From Sycon ciliatum (taxonomy: Eukaryota > Porifera > Calcarea > Leucosolenida > Sycettidae), in assembly GCF_964019385.1 (NCBI RefSeq), contig NC_088643.1:6538495-6602494 (forward strand): a stretch of DNA of 64,000 nt, in the 5' to 3' direction. Shown here piece after piece: positions 22,153 through 32,519 of the stretch (positions are counted from its first letter, which is position 1; every line of letters begins with the position of its first letter). Under the pieces are notes generated by a model. That model was given only the letters and a program-made list of their open reading frames with translations, had not been told where the DNA came from and made no database searches. A program made the translations under genes and the position numbers.

Positions 22153-23056
22153 CCAGGGAGTAGTAAAATACAGGGAGGTGACACGAGCATGTACCATGAT
22201 GTACGGCCAGTTTCAGGCAGTTTGACGATTGCCTCAGCACCGTTTTCACCCGGCGGGTGAGATTGGGGTACTATGGGTACCGAAGTGTGGAGACACGCGC
22301 GCGGATCAGGATTCTCTTGATCAGGGAGTAGTAAAATACCTACCGTCAAAAGGACTCATACTGCAGCCCGTAGAAACTCAGCGCTGAGAATTTCTAACAA
22401 TTGTCTGCCTTCACAAAGTTTGGTAGTCGACCAAACTACCACTATGTCAGGATAGACGTCCAGCAAGAGTGGTATCACTTTGAGAGATATCCCTGCGTGC
22501 CGTAGATTTTTCCTGTATCGATACAAGCTGTTTACGACGACGTAGCCCGCATTTCAATCCTTGACAAACTTAGGAACATTTCATTCCGAAAAGTGAACTC
22601 CCGAATCTCTAGCATACCATAATATGAAATGCTCATCATCACAAAGAAGGTAGAGAAGTACTGGTTGATCACAACTGAGGAGAAATTAGTGCCGATCATG
22701 TGGTGTCCTAGAGATTTTTTCGACTTCGAAATCGGTGCACTCGCTTTTCATCTCCAATCGTACACGTATCTCAAGGAAATCACCTTCGTTCTATTGCTCC
22801 ATGCCGTCGATCGGGACGAATTTCGGAAGGGTGGTACCTTTCCATATGACGATGACACAGATGTATCACAAGAGCAAAACAAATGCTGTTCCATGAGATG
22901 GATAGACCTTTTCACGGAATTAGTTCTTCAACAAATACTCAAGATTGATTCAGCAGATCATCTTTTTTTGCGAAAGAAAAAAAAAACAAGCGCGAGGCAC
23001 CCATCAAAAATCACGATTAGTGGCGTGTCACCTCCCTGTATTTTACTACTCCCTGG
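22153..23056 (+). mobile_element. Non-autonomous TIR DNA transposon, copy 2
   Basis: The element has the same inverted ends as 268-1154 but opposite orientation, flanked by TCTCGA at 22147-22152 and 23057-23062. The uninterrupted site GGTCTCGACTCTCGATCG is preserved at 1988-2005 in repeat R copy 1. Confidence 0.85.
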
Positions 23057-23081
23057 TCTCGACTCTCGATCGAGTCGATGA
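22629..23081 (+). CDS. ORF of the TIR transposon (unknown protein)
   Basis: This frame of 150 residues opens with MLIITKKVEKYWLITTEEKL and keeps one frame where copy 1 is shifted by four bases. The last part runs through a basic lysine stretch and the element's own terminal repeat, so the natural C-terminus is doubtful. No DDE motif or zinc finger is visible. It could be a remnant of a transposase or a captured exon. Confidence 0.3.
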   Translation: MLIITKKVEKYWLITTEEKLVPIMWCPRDFFDFEIGALAFHLQSYTYLKEITFVLLLHAVDRDEFRKGGTFPYDDDTDVSQEQNKCCSMRWIDLFTELVLQQILKIDSADHLFLRKKKKTSARHPSKITISGVSPPCILLLPGLDSRSSR

Positions 23082-23470
23082 GAGGCTCGCAGTTGGCGCC
23101 CACGTCATTATTGGAACACGCCAGCTAAAGACTTGGACTTGATCTAACAAAGGCGTTACGCGTTAGGTGTGTAACGCAGTTACACTACCAAGCCAACAGG
23201 CACCCTACGATCCGTGATCAGGCAGTCGACTCAGCCTGAATTTCGAGGCCTACTACAACATGTATTACGTGCAGACTGCAGGTCATTAGTACGTACAATG
23301 ACTATTTTAGTAGCCCCACGTAGATCTACGTAGACAGTCGTAGACGAAGCCAAAGAGGCCGGATACCGACGTCACGTGTACTCTTTATGCATTACATGTA
23401 ATCACTGTAGTCGTACTCGAGTCGAGACGATGAAACGTTCGCAGTTGGCGCCCACGTCATTATTGCAATA
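23063..23470. repeat. Dispersed repeat R copy 2, right part
   Basis: It continues the match to copy 1 (about 1995-2290), including GAGGCTCGCAGTTGGCGCCC and the repeat of GTTGGCGCCCACGTCATTATT at 23440-23463. Confidence 0.75.
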
Positions 23471-24062
23471 TTGGATCCTTCTCTTAGTCTTAGCTTAGCC
23501 TGTCAAACCCTACAAATTACAATAATAACAATACTATTATTAGTATTACATGTATGTATTGGGTTGTACACCGGCTCGCAGTTTTTGATCAAGAATCGTA
23601 GCGAAAGCTCGCGGCCTCGCTGCTCCAGCTCGAGCCGCAGACCCGCGGTCACTATGGTAATGATGACGTTTCAAGTCGCGGATGACCACCAGCGGAGTAG
23701 CGGAGCCGCATTGGAGCCCGGCCCTAAGCGCGATACCACATAGCATAGGGATGGAGGTCGGGGACGTGGTGGCTGCACTTTCATTTCTACTAGACTACAA
23801 TCGAGCACGCGTACCTGGAAAACTGGATGAAGGCGAAAAGTCCTGCCCTGTCTTTGGCCCGCGTATATGGTACACCAGGTATATATTAAAGCGCGATTAA
23901 TTATTTTGACTGATCACACTCGAACTCTAGTACACGTACCTGTGTGGTATTCCTGCCTTGTTAGTATTCGATCAACTGTAGCTGACTACTAAAAAATTAA
24001 TAATAATCTCGTACTCGTACGATCGTAGTCCTTAAAGTGGATTGTTCCAACTACCAAAATAA
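23471..24062. other. No gene seen
   Basis: AT-rich and mixed sequence. Frames up to 90 residues lack domains or splice support. Confidence 0.4.
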
Positions 24063-24129
24063 CAAAAATTGGTTGTGAGCAACACTGGCTCACACTCAAA
24101 TAACTGCTTTTCACCAGAAAAATACTATA

Positions 24130-24170
24130 TTTCAACGTTTCGGTCATGAAATAACCATCATCAGGAATGA
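24130..24170 (-). ncRNA. Hammerhead-like motif at the Penelope 3' end
   Basis: On the minus strand CTGATGA (24158-24164) is followed by a GGTTA/TGACC hairpin with loop TTTCA and then GAAAC. One extra U precedes stem II and stem III is not clear. Penelope-like elements are known to carry hammerhead motifs in their terminal repeats. It is probably a degenerate or non-canonical version. Confidence 0.45.
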
Positions 24171-24519
24171 AGTGGGCACACCGGTTAGGATGGGTTAATA
24201 TATGAGGAGCGCTGCGAACTGATAACAAATCACACCTGCATGCACTATGACGAGAGAGAGAACAAAAGGACAAAACATCACCAAAAAAAACCAGGTATAG
24301 AAATAACGCAATACGCGACAACTCTAAATATGGCACAGGTACAAGCAACAAACAGAATGTACATGTGCACTAGGTGCGTGCAGACATGTAATTGCAGGCG
24401 CTAGCAACAACAGTAGTAGTAACAGTGCACTAGTGCAAGGGGTGCAAAAACCACCACTATCCAGGAAGAGCGAGTATCAGGGCCAGAAATATGTACAAGG
24501 CGGTACTTCACCAGAGAAT

Positions 24520-26061
24520 TCACAGGAGGTCCCATCCTGCGTTATTGTTTATGCTGGGACTCGTGTCGCGAATTTGTATTGCTTCGCGTATTCTCCTCCT
24601 GGCCCGATCCGACTCGGTGGCAAGGACGCGAACCTCTGTGAATGCCGACTCGCCAAGCGGCAGTACCTCGCCGCCATGGTGAAGTCGGTAGTGCTCGCCC
24701 AGGGCTTTTCCAGACGTCTTGTTGCGTGAGTTATCATTGTGTTCTTTTGTTCGCGTTGCTACACTACGGCCAGTCTCTCCAACATACTTCTCCGAGCACT
24801 TGCAGGTCAGACGATAAACCACGTTGCGTCTTGTGCATTCTACCTCGCTCGATTGGCATGCAACGCAGGCGGCTTTAGGCCTTCCTCGTCGCCTCGGGGC
24901 AGCGGGATCCACCCACTTACGGCAGCAAGGTCCAGTGAGGCTGGACTTAGTGACGCTGTTGGAAAGCCTTGCATTCTTGTAGATTATCTGTACATTTAGA
25001 TTGTATTTGTTTAGAAGACGGTGGACCCTGTAGTGGATGGCATCCGTTTTGAATGGTAACTTCAACGTGGATCGATAGTCTTTCTTTTGTTTAGCAGGTC
25101 GTCTGGCTCGTTCATGAGCAGTCGCGATAACTTTGTCAGGAAAGTTGTTGAATTTTAATGTGTCAATAACCTTTTGCTCACTTCGCTGGCGGGCTGCAGG
25201 ATCAGAGGAAAGGCGGGCCGCGCGGAGGAATTCCGAAGACGCGATGGCGAGTTTTTGCTGTTGCGGAACGCACGAGTTGAAGTCTGAGACGAGGCCACTG
25301 TGGCAAGCTTTGCGGAACAGCTCGAATGATATTGCGCCCTCGGAGGAGACATGAATAGTCGTGTCCATAAAGTCCACCGACCCAGTTTCCTCCGAAGATT
25401 GATACGTGAACTTGATGCTCGCATTGGCGGTATTGAAGTATGCAATCAGCTGGCGGAGAAGCGCGGCCCCCAGTGTCCACAGCATAATGATGTCATCAAT
25501 ATAACGCTTGTAGAGTACGGGAGCACCAGGCGAGTTTAGCAACAGCGAGGTTTCGAGGTCATGCATGAAGATAATCGCAAACGGGGGCGCTAGGTTGTTA
25601 CCCATGGCGATGCCTTCCCTCTGGTGGTAGACCTTCTCACCAAATCTGAAGTAATTGGATCTTAGAACGAAGGTTAACAGCTCTTCGATCTGCTCCACGC
25701 TTAAACCAAATGTGTCAACAGACTCGATGTGCTGCTGCAGGACTCTAGCGACCGCCTCCACCCCCTCAGCGATAGGGATACTTGGGTAAAGAGCGACCAC
25801 GTCCATTGTAACGATGATGGTCCCCGCTGGGGCTTGTAGGTCGGGATACACTTGCCGGATATCCTCCAGTGCTTCCAGCGTGTTTTTAAGATGTGCTGGG
25901 ACATATTTCAGGCATTGGTTCAGTATACGCTCCAGGACAATAGAAATATTGGTCACCGGGCTATCAACAGCTGACACAACTGGCCGAAGCGGTACCGTGG
26001 CTTTGTGGTCTTTAGGTAGGCCATACATCTCCGGAAACCTGTTGTCGGCCACCAGCTTCAT
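24520..26061 (-). CDS. Penelope-like reverse transcriptase with GIY-YIG endonuclease (5' truncated)
   Basis: The frame holds 513 residues. It enters within the RT: YGLPKDHK near 13, motif A TMDVVALYPSIP with D87, motif B GIAMGNNLAPP near 150-160, and motif C YKRYIDDIIMLW with IDD at 188-190. A basic linker with CVACQSSEVEC leads to a GIY-YIG nuclease near 413-510 (VVYRLTCKCSEKYVGETGR, with the conserved acidic REAIQI). No stops interrupt it. The N-terminal RT portion is missing, so it is not autonomous as it stands. Activity of this family: RT plus endonuclease-assisted retrotransposition in the nucleus. Confidence 0.9.
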   Translation of the reverse strand: MKLVADNRFPEMYGLPKDHKATVPLRPVVSAVDSPVTNISIVLERILNQCLKYVPAHLKNTLEALEDIRQVYPDLQAPAGTIIVTMDVVALYPSIPIAEGVEAVARVLQQHIESVDTFGLSVEQIEELLTFVLRSNYFRFGEKVYHQREGIAMGNNLAPPFAIIFMHDLETSLLLNSPGAPVLYKRYIDDIIMLWTLGAALLRQLIAYFNTANASIKFTYQSSEETGSVDFMDTTIHVSSEGAISFELFRKACHSGLVSDFNSCVPQQQKLAIASSEFLRAARLSSDPAARQRSEQKVIDTLKFNNFPDKVIATAHERARRPAKQKKDYRSTLKLPFKTDAIHYRVHRLLNKYNLNVQIIYKNARLSNSVTKSSLTGPCCRKWVDPAAPRRRGRPKAACVACQSSEVECTRRNVVYRLTCKCSEKYVGETGRSVATRTKEHNDNSRNKTSGKALGEHYRLHHGGEVLPLGESAFTEVRVLATESDRARRRIREAIQIRDTSPSINNNAGWDLL

Positions 26062-26107
26062 AAGTAAAAAATTAGTTGCTCACAACCAATTTTTTACTTA
26101 TGAAGCT
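26056..26107. repeat. Palindrome at the Penelope 5' truncation point
   Basis: AGCTTCATAAGTAAAAAATT is answered by AATTTTTTACTTATGAAGCT around the centre GTTGCTCACAACC. It looks like a snap-back at the insertion boundary. Confidence 0.8.
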
Positions 26108-26690
26108 GCGTGATGCGTCCTACAAGATTTTATACCAAAATAACAGTTTATTTAATTTATTAAATTTACTACTTCGGGACAGTCTGTTCATGGTTTTTAT
26201 TTTGGACTCGTTCTCTACGCTTGCGATAATTTAGCGGCAATTCTAATGTTGTAGCGTTGTTCCCTTGTAATTTAGTGGAATCTGTATTGAGTAACTGAGT
26301 TTTACGTTTCGTTACATTGTCGACAGATCTCCTGTGTACCGGTTTTGTGGCACAATGAATAGCCATTTGTCGTCTCCGTTCTTGTGCAATAATGCATAAT
26401 ATGTAGGTTGGTTCTCTTCATGTTATTGTGACCTACTTCATAGATGTTGGTTGCCTTGTTGCTTTCTCTCCCCTCTCCTCTCACCCTAGCCATTCTGCAT
26501 AAGCGAAGCTGTGGACCCAGCATACTGCTGCTACACTGCAACGCGGGAAATAGATTTTTAAAATAATAATGTTCCAAATAGGAACACACGCTTCTTGCCG
26601 AACTTGACACTTGACTGACTCACGACTGCCATCCAGAGCACATGAGGAGCACGTCGCACCTTCCACTCGGCAAACCTGCAAGAAAGCATC
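26108..26690. other. No gene recognised; contains an inverted short dispersed repeat
   Basis: Minus-strand frames of up to 102 residues overlap here but match nothing I know. Around 26598-26645 the sequence is the inverted counterpart of the repeat at 42325-42419 and 11688-11790. Confidence 0.45.
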
Positions 26691-26694
26691 ACTC

Positions 26695-26756
26695 CCTACT
26701 CAATACACAGTGTTTCGGGGAATTCACCCCTCATCAGGGTTGAGCTTGAGTAGGCT
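26695..26756 (-). ncRNA. Hammerhead ribozyme, complete catalytic core
   Basis: On the minus strand CTGATGA (26731-26737) is followed by stem II GGGG/CCCC around TGAATT, then GAAA, then stem III ACA/TGT around CTG, with H17 = A at 26704. The flank TTGAGTAGG (26695-26703) pairs exactly with 26746-26754, or as TTGAG with a CTCAA nearer the core after a two-base CC bulge. All core residues are canonical. The UA cleavage step is allowed but weaker than UC. No parent element is obvious. Confidence 0.7.
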
Positions 26757-26776
26757 GAGGAAGATTGTGCCTGAAA

Positions 26777-27137
26777 AGCACCACTTATAATGCTCTCCAG
26801 GCCAAACCATCACCAGGGATACAAACTTACAGGGACACTTTGTTTCCAGCGCGACAAACACCTCGTGAAGCTCCAGGTAGCAGCGTGAGTCAGAGTCGCT
26901 CATGGAGTTGTGCTAAACAAACGTGCGACTAGTTGTTGGAGGTGACAGCGTTGCGAACAGATACTGGCTCTCAACGTCTGTTTAGCACAGCTCCATGAGC
27001 GACTCTGACTCACGCTGCTACCTAGTAGTACCTGGAGCTTCACAAGGTGTTTGTCGCGATGGAAACAAAGTGTCCCTGTAAGTTTGTATCCCTGGTGATG
27101 GTTTGGCCTGGAGAGCAGTAAATAAGTGGTGCTAGCA
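26777..27137. repeat. Long inverted repeat, arms about 150 bp
   Basis: The arm from AGCACCACTTAT (26777) to about 26925 is matched in reverse by 26982-27137 with a few changes and one small insertion. The loop is about 55 bases. A transcript would fold into long double-stranded RNA. Confidence 0.85.
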
Positions 27138-27379
27138 TAATCTGTCAAGGCCTAGTCCTTGCCTTGGACAACATCTCCGACGAGGACTAAAAATTTGTCT
27201 CGCTCCTCAAAAAACTATTAATTTTACTCACTTCAGTCTTGAACGTCTGTGGGGAGACCATAATGTACCAGAAACGCCAACCGACCTTGCAGCTCGTCCT
27301 GTTTACGGCAGTGTTACGTACATAAGGGAAGCAGATCTCAACAAGTATCCGCTGTGGTGAGAAGTGACACTGATAAAAT

Positions 27380-27480
27380 CAGCTGTAGCGGAGCTGAAGC
27401 GCACGGAGCTGAAACTCACACGCTTTGAGGAGTGAGACAAAATCAGCTGTTTAATATTATTAGGGGAGCTAGCTGAATCC
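27380..27480. repeat. Fragment related to repeat R
   Basis: GGAGCTGAAACTCACACGC and GGGGAGCTAG echo 2275-2310 and 31150-31170. It is a short, diverged fragment. Confidence 0.4.
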
Positions 27481-27502
27481 GCGATATTCATGTTAAAACA
27501 AA

Positions 27503-27694
27503 ATGGCGTCACGATTTATTGAAAGTGGTATAGTTGGTGGAACGAGTGTTCAAACCCATTTGAACTTCAAACTGTTCGTCTTCTTTTTGACATGCTCCCT
27601 TTCCATCGTCCTTAGCTTTTATTTGTTGAGAGCTGTTTTGGCTTTCTCCTATACCTCTGGGGGATGCCAAGTGATGGTTTTGAGAGGCTGGTGA
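27503..27694 (+). CDS. Candidate small membrane protein (63 aa), left copy
   Basis: MASRFIESGIVGGTSVQTHL is followed by one hydrophobic segment, about residues 23-50 (LFVFFLTCSLSIVLSF). The same length frame is open at 30816-31007 in the inverted copy with a few substitutions. No homologue is recognised. Since the DNA is nearly identical, conservation of the frame is weak evidence. Confidence 0.25.
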   Translation: MASRFIESGIVGGTSVQTHLNFKLFVFFLTCSLSIVLSFYLLRAVLAFSYTSGGCQVMVLRGW

Positions 27695-27944
27695 TGGCTG
27701 TGAGCGAGAGTTTGCCGATCGGCGTCGTCCTCGCTATAGCGATGAAAATACTAGTTACTGCGCACCTGGCAGATATCACAACACGTCGGAGCGTCCAGGA
27801 GCAAAGGAATCTTGGGTTTTCACTGGAATCTAGTTCCTCCAGCATCGTGTAGCCCACCGTCGGTGAATGGCGGTCCAGAAAGGTCGAACCTGGTCTTCTG
27901 CAGCATCTCGCAGTCCTGCGAGGCACACTGAATACGCCTGTCAT
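27612..27944 (-). CDS. Candidate 110-aa ORF antisense to the above, left copy
   Basis: MTGVFSVPRRTARCCRRP opens a 110-residue basic frame that is intact at identical length at 30566-30898. It has no recognised domain. It competes with the opposite-strand frame; at most one is likely real. Confidence 0.2.
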   Translation of the reverse strand: MTGVFSVPRRTARCCRRPGSTFLDRHSPTVGYTMLEELDSSENPRFLCSWTLRRVVISARCAVTSIFIAIARTTPIGKLSLTAITSLSKPSLGIPQRYRRKPKQLSTNKS

Positions 27945-28250
27945 GTATTCTACAAATAAAAATCACGAAGTTGTGGACTTTACAGTGATGAGTCTATCCT
28001 GTATGCTGCAAAAGACGCAGGAAATGTGACTGGTGTCTGTACACTCAGTGACTGGACGCCAACACCCCAGTCTTCTCCTGCAGGATCTGTTTGACATTGA
28101 CATTATGCAGTAGGTCGGCATTGACCTGGTTTGGCAGCTATCGTTATAGTATCTGCCTGCCCTGGTTGGATGTAGCAGGTTGGTGTTTGCTCGTCGTCCA
28201 GTCCGGAATTTTCTTGTAACTCACGGTGGAGTACGCGCAGGGTTTGTGAT

Positions 28251-30229
28251 CATCCCTGTTCACTTCAATATTATCAAACACAACGTTCCCTTTGTCACTC
28301 ATCTTATCCTGAGTACTGAATTTGCTGACAATATTGCACCATACTTGTCACAACCTACCGCCACTGCTGGCGGTGGCGACTGGTTCGTCAATGGCGGTGA
28401 CCAGGCTGACTGACTAGCTTCGAGACAGCGGCCTCGTTGTCAATCCCGCGGCAGCCTAAAGGTTGATTTTATTCATCCAGCCTTAGCGCCATGTTGACGA
28501 TGCCCTAGTGACTGTGTGTCATGGATTGCCTTGCCATCAGCGGTCATTGCCGTCCACCTTGATGCAGCCCTCAACAACTGGCTCAGCCCATGGGAGTCTC
28601 AAGTGGACAAAATTGTTGCCAAAGTAGCTCAGAAGATTGGTGCATCGTGGTGTAGGTGAGCACATAACTAGGACTTCCCAGCGTCTATTTGTCCAGGCTG
28701 CGATACTATGTGACATGCTGTACTGCACATTCTTTTCAGCACTGCAAGGCCGGCAGCTGGACCGACTGCAGGGGCCGCGCACATGCAGGCCGCCTGTTGC
28801 CAGTGCAGCATTCTGGAACGTTCCTTCCTTCTGAGATCCGTGGAATAATAACTTTCTTTGCTTCAAAGCAAGTTGCTTACCTTTCTGTTGTGCTCCCAGT
28901 GTCCTTACAACAATAACCTATAGCAATGTTTTATTTTCCTTTCCATTCCCCAACCAATGAATACTACGATGTCGATTCTATTTCTTCATACTTTGGTGTG
29001 TGCCCGCGCACGCACGTGTGTGTGTATACCTCACTCGCCACTCGAAGTTCTGTTCCCCATCACTGGAACACTGCCTGTTCTTTCAGGACCTGCCATCATC
29101 TGCGGATGGGCATTCAATAATTGTATTGTGTGTGTGTTTCATTCAGAATCAGATCCGCTATCATTGCTATTAGAGAAAATCTGTGGGTTCACATCCAGTG
29201 CATTTTTAGATCTGCGTGCTTTTCTCGCCACGGGCGCATACATGGGACATTGTGTGTGTGTGCGTCTGTGTGTATGGGGATATTGTCTGTATCGGCTTTT
29301 GGTACTAATGTTCAGGTCTGTGCTTGCATGTGTGAACATGAAATTGTTCGGTTCTGTGCATGCTATTGCTATGTTGTATATTATTGTATGTATGTGTGCA
29401 TTTCCACGAACAGTGTAGACGAGCGTGGAGAGTACATTCATCCCTCATCAACCACTTCCCCTTGGGCTTACGTGAGTTTTTTCTGCGTACCTCTCTGATA
29501 CTGTATTGATGCCGGCACCTGTACCTCGATGTGTTCCTCTATCTGCAGTCGCCTTTAACCTTCGGTCAAGGTAACGTTTATTGTGCTCTATTTATCGTGC
29601 GAATCAAAATAAACAATAATAACACAAGTCGTGCTAGAGTGACGACATGTGCGTGTAGTAGGGTTGATGCGATGGGACGTTATAATTAGGTGGAACAGAA
29701 CACACATTGGGCAGATTGATTGGGCATCATTGATTGTGCTCAGTCTAAACAGTGAACATAATAATTATCTCCAGTGACAGACTGTAGCGGCTAGCCTCCA
29801 ATAGGTAGCTGGCACTAGTCGCTACTGCTTGTTTGACAGGTGCCGCCAGAACCCCTGTTGTGTCATGCTATAGATGCACATGCCCTGTTCTGGGGCATAC
29901 TGAGGTACTTTGATTTTGTTGACTGCATGTAGACAGCATCCAATAGTAGTACTCGTAGACCTTGGCTCTTTGTAGGTCAACCACCATCGCATGGATCGAT
30001 CGGTGACTATGCACTTGGAGGTTGGAATAGCCCGCGCTGAACAGATCTTGCCATGGCCCAGGGAGTGAACTCGCTTACTCGACTATCCCGGTTTTAGTTA
30101 ACCAGCATGAGTGGTGCAATTTGTCCATACCATGTTGCGAGCTCACAGTTGTTTGGGCAGGTTTTGAGCTGCACCACGAAACAAAGCGAAATAACGGCGT
30201 GACTGTAGAGCAAGGAAGCGGCGAGACGG
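28251..30229. other. Spacer of the inverted duplication, no gene recognised
   Basis: Cys-rich frames between 28926 and 29498 are in GT-rich sequence and look spurious. AATAAA at 29609-29614 and an AATAATAA stretch could be a polyadenylation end of an unseen plus-strand transcript. Confidence 0.35.
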
Positions 30230-31017
30230 CACTTCCAGGACGAGACAGGCAGTAGAGATGTGTTCACAGCACGAGCAACCTCTCAAACCCTGCCGGTACT
30301 CCACAGTTACAAGAAAATGTCGGCCTGGACGACGCGCCAATGCAAACCTGCTACATCCACCCAGGCAGATAGCTGCCAAACCAGGCCAATGTCGACCCAC
30401 TGCATACCGGTATGTCAATGTCAAACAGATCCTGCAGGAGAAGACTGGGATGATATTGGCGTCCAGTGTACGGACACCAGTCACATTTCCTGCGTCTTTT
30501 GCAGCATACAGGATAGACTCATCACTGTAAAGTCCACTACTTCGTGATTTTTATTTGTAGAATACATGACAGGCGTATTCAGTGTGCCTCGCAGGACTGC
30601 GAGATGCTGCAGAAGACCAGTTTCGACCTTTCTGGACCGCCATTCACCGACGGTGGGCTACACGATGCTGGTGGAACTAGATTCCAGTGAAAACCCAAGA
30701 TTCCTTTGCTCCTGGACGCTCCGACGTGTTGTGATATCTGCCAGGTGCGCAGTAACTAGTATTTTCATCGCTATAGCGAGGACGACGCCGATCGGCAAAC
30801 TCTCGCTCACAGCCATCACCAGCCTCTCAAAACCATCACTTGGCATCCCCCAGAGGTATAGGAGAAAGCCAAAGCAGCTCTCAACAAACAAAAGCTAAGG
30901 ACGATGGAAAGAGAGCATGTCAAAAAGAAGACGAACAGTATGAAGTTCAAATGGGTTTGAACACTCGTTCCACCAACTATACCACTTTCAATAAATCGTG
31001 ACGCCATTTTGTTTTAA
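30230..31017 (-). repeat. 0.8-kb inverted duplication, right copy
   Basis: It is the reverse-oriented partner of 27490-28250. Both candidate ORFs (30816-31007 minus and 30566-30898 plus) remain open here. Confidence 0.85.
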
Positions 31018-31039
31018 CACGCATACGGTCCATTGTTCT

Positions 31040-31125
31040 TTTATTATTATTTATTACAACATCTCAAGACTCGGCGGAAACACCGGCCAATGTTACGAGA
31101 GTGGGTGATTGCCAACCACGGCGAT
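31040..31125 (-). mobile_element. 3' tail of a LINE
   Basis: ATT microsatellite, then CAACATCTCAAGACTCGG and GATTGCCAACCACGGC, resembles 59130-59222, where the same tail follows a LINE RT C-terminus. Read on the minus strand it is a LINE 3' UTR with a simple-repeat tail. Confidence 0.5.
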
Positions 31126-31139
31126 AAATAGAAATAAGT

Positions 31140-31525
31140 AAAATTCAAGAAGCGCAAGGAGCTGAAACTCACAAGCTGAGTCCACCACGTCCCCGACCAC
31201 TACCCCTAGCCCTATTAGTATGCTACAGCCTATAGGCTATACCGTGTCTTGCTTTGTACCTTCATGTGACGTCGGCTGATGCTGTGCGTGTACACGTGAC
31301 ATAACTAGAGCAAAAATAGGTGACGTGGGCCTTGTCTGAACCTTTGCGTGAGGTGTTTTTCACGTCATTAGAGGCAGACATTAGACTCCCACACTCATTC
31401 AGAGCGCGCAAGAAGCAGTACACGTAGATCAACTGTGGCGGGTGCACTCCGACTCAGTGCTCTCAACTCAAGCAGAGTCATAATCAAGGCAAGCTTGCAT
31501 TCGAACGGACACACGTAATATAATA
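31140..31525. repeat. Dispersed repeat R copy 3, first part
   Basis: It matches 2280-2620 of copy 1 closely (AAGCGCAAGGAGCTGAAACT onwards). It is interrupted at 31526 by a TIR element. Confidence 0.8.
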
Positions 31526-32377
31526 CGGAGCATCAGCAAATCGAATTTTCGATTTGATTATTCGAATGGCAAAAAGAAAATCAGAGAGAAAATTCGAATG
31601 AAAAAGAGGTTCAGCATGTAGCGCAGTCCAGTATTTTCGAATCGAGTTTTTTTAGCTTGAGCAGTTGAGGACTGGGATTTTGGGATGTGCAATGAACGGA
31701 GTTGCTGTTGTTTCTCATTGCCTTTGGGGATGACGCGAAGCGGCGGATGCTTCATCCGATTCAGGCTATTGGCGATAGGATCTCTCTTGGAGACCCCTTG
31801 AAAAGGCGGATCTCGGCCGAGCTCCTCCGCTATCCCTTGCATATCAGGAGATTTGCGGACGAATAGGTGAGGGTGGGCCCTACACTGCCTCAGCAGAATG
31901 AGATCCATGGTAAGGTCAACCCTCAAATATTTGGCACACTTTGAGTTGCCCTCTCCCTGCGGGGAACTCACGATAGACGCAGATGCCGAGACAACGCCAG
32001 CAGGGCTACTGCAGTACTGGGAGCAGGAGGCATACCGGGGCTGGTAGTTGGTGACAAAGCCATGATTCCAGGATACTTGAAATGAAACAAAATGCACACT
32101 TGATAAAACGTTTCACAGTTCGAGAGAGAGGAAAGCGTCAAGATTGACAAGAAGTCCTGACTAGTACTTTAGTAAGAACTAGTAGCTACATGCGCAAGAA
32201 TGAGTACTCGTAGTGCGCCGTGTACTAGAGCACGCGCGGAGCATTCGAAAAGTATTCGAAAAGTATTTTCTGTTTGCGGGCATTTTTCAGTCGAACAAAG
32301 CCCTAGTTGCGACTGATTGAGTGCTTTTCGTGACGATTCTCGAATTTCATTCGAATATTCGATTTGCTGATGCTCCG
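31526..32377 (-). mobile_element. TIR element with CGGAGCATCAGCAAATCGAA ends and TA duplication
   Basis: The 20-bp inverted ends match at both sides, flanked by TA (31524-31525 and 32378-32379). At 852 bp it carries one decayed ORF. The TA duplication suggests the Tc1/mariner group, but the ORF does not look like a Tc1 transposase. Confidence 0.65.
31558..32097 (-). pseudogene. Unrecognised ORF inside the TA element
   Basis: The frame holds 179 residues with SSPAGVVSASASIVSSPQGE and MDLILLRQCRAHPHLF. No catalytic motif is recognised. It is possibly the degraded end of a transposase. Confidence 0.25.
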
Positions 32378-32519
32378 TAATTAAATAATTATTATGATGT
32401 TCGAAGGCTAGCTACACGTATAAAAGCCAGCCTTCGACAATTTATATGTTTCAGTTGGTTCGCCGTCGCGCTAGCTACCACTACAATGGTCCAATACTAG
32501 TATACGAGGTTTGCTTTGC

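Larger units (their letters stand above)
24063..26094 (-). mobile_element. 5'-truncated Penelope-like retroelement
   Basis: Inverted termini AAATTGGTTGTGAGCAAC (24065-24082 area) and its complement near 26077-26094 enclose an RT plus GIY-YIG ORF and a 3' region with a hammerhead-like motif. RT coding starts abruptly beside a snap-back palindrome, which is typical of 5'-truncated Penelope copies. Confidence 0.8.
27490..28250 (+). repeat. 0.8-kb inverted duplication, left copy
   Basis: It matches 30230-31017 in reverse orientation, from GTTAAAACAAAATGGCGTC outwards, very closely in the first 0.5 kb and less so beyond. The copies are separated by about 2 kb. Confidence 0.85.

Noticed and set aside
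24433..25526. Plus-strand ORFs of 60-136 residues antisense to retroelement genes, here and at 3708-9732
   Set aside because: Shadows of the intact Penelope and BEL/Pao frames on the opposite strand; no domains.
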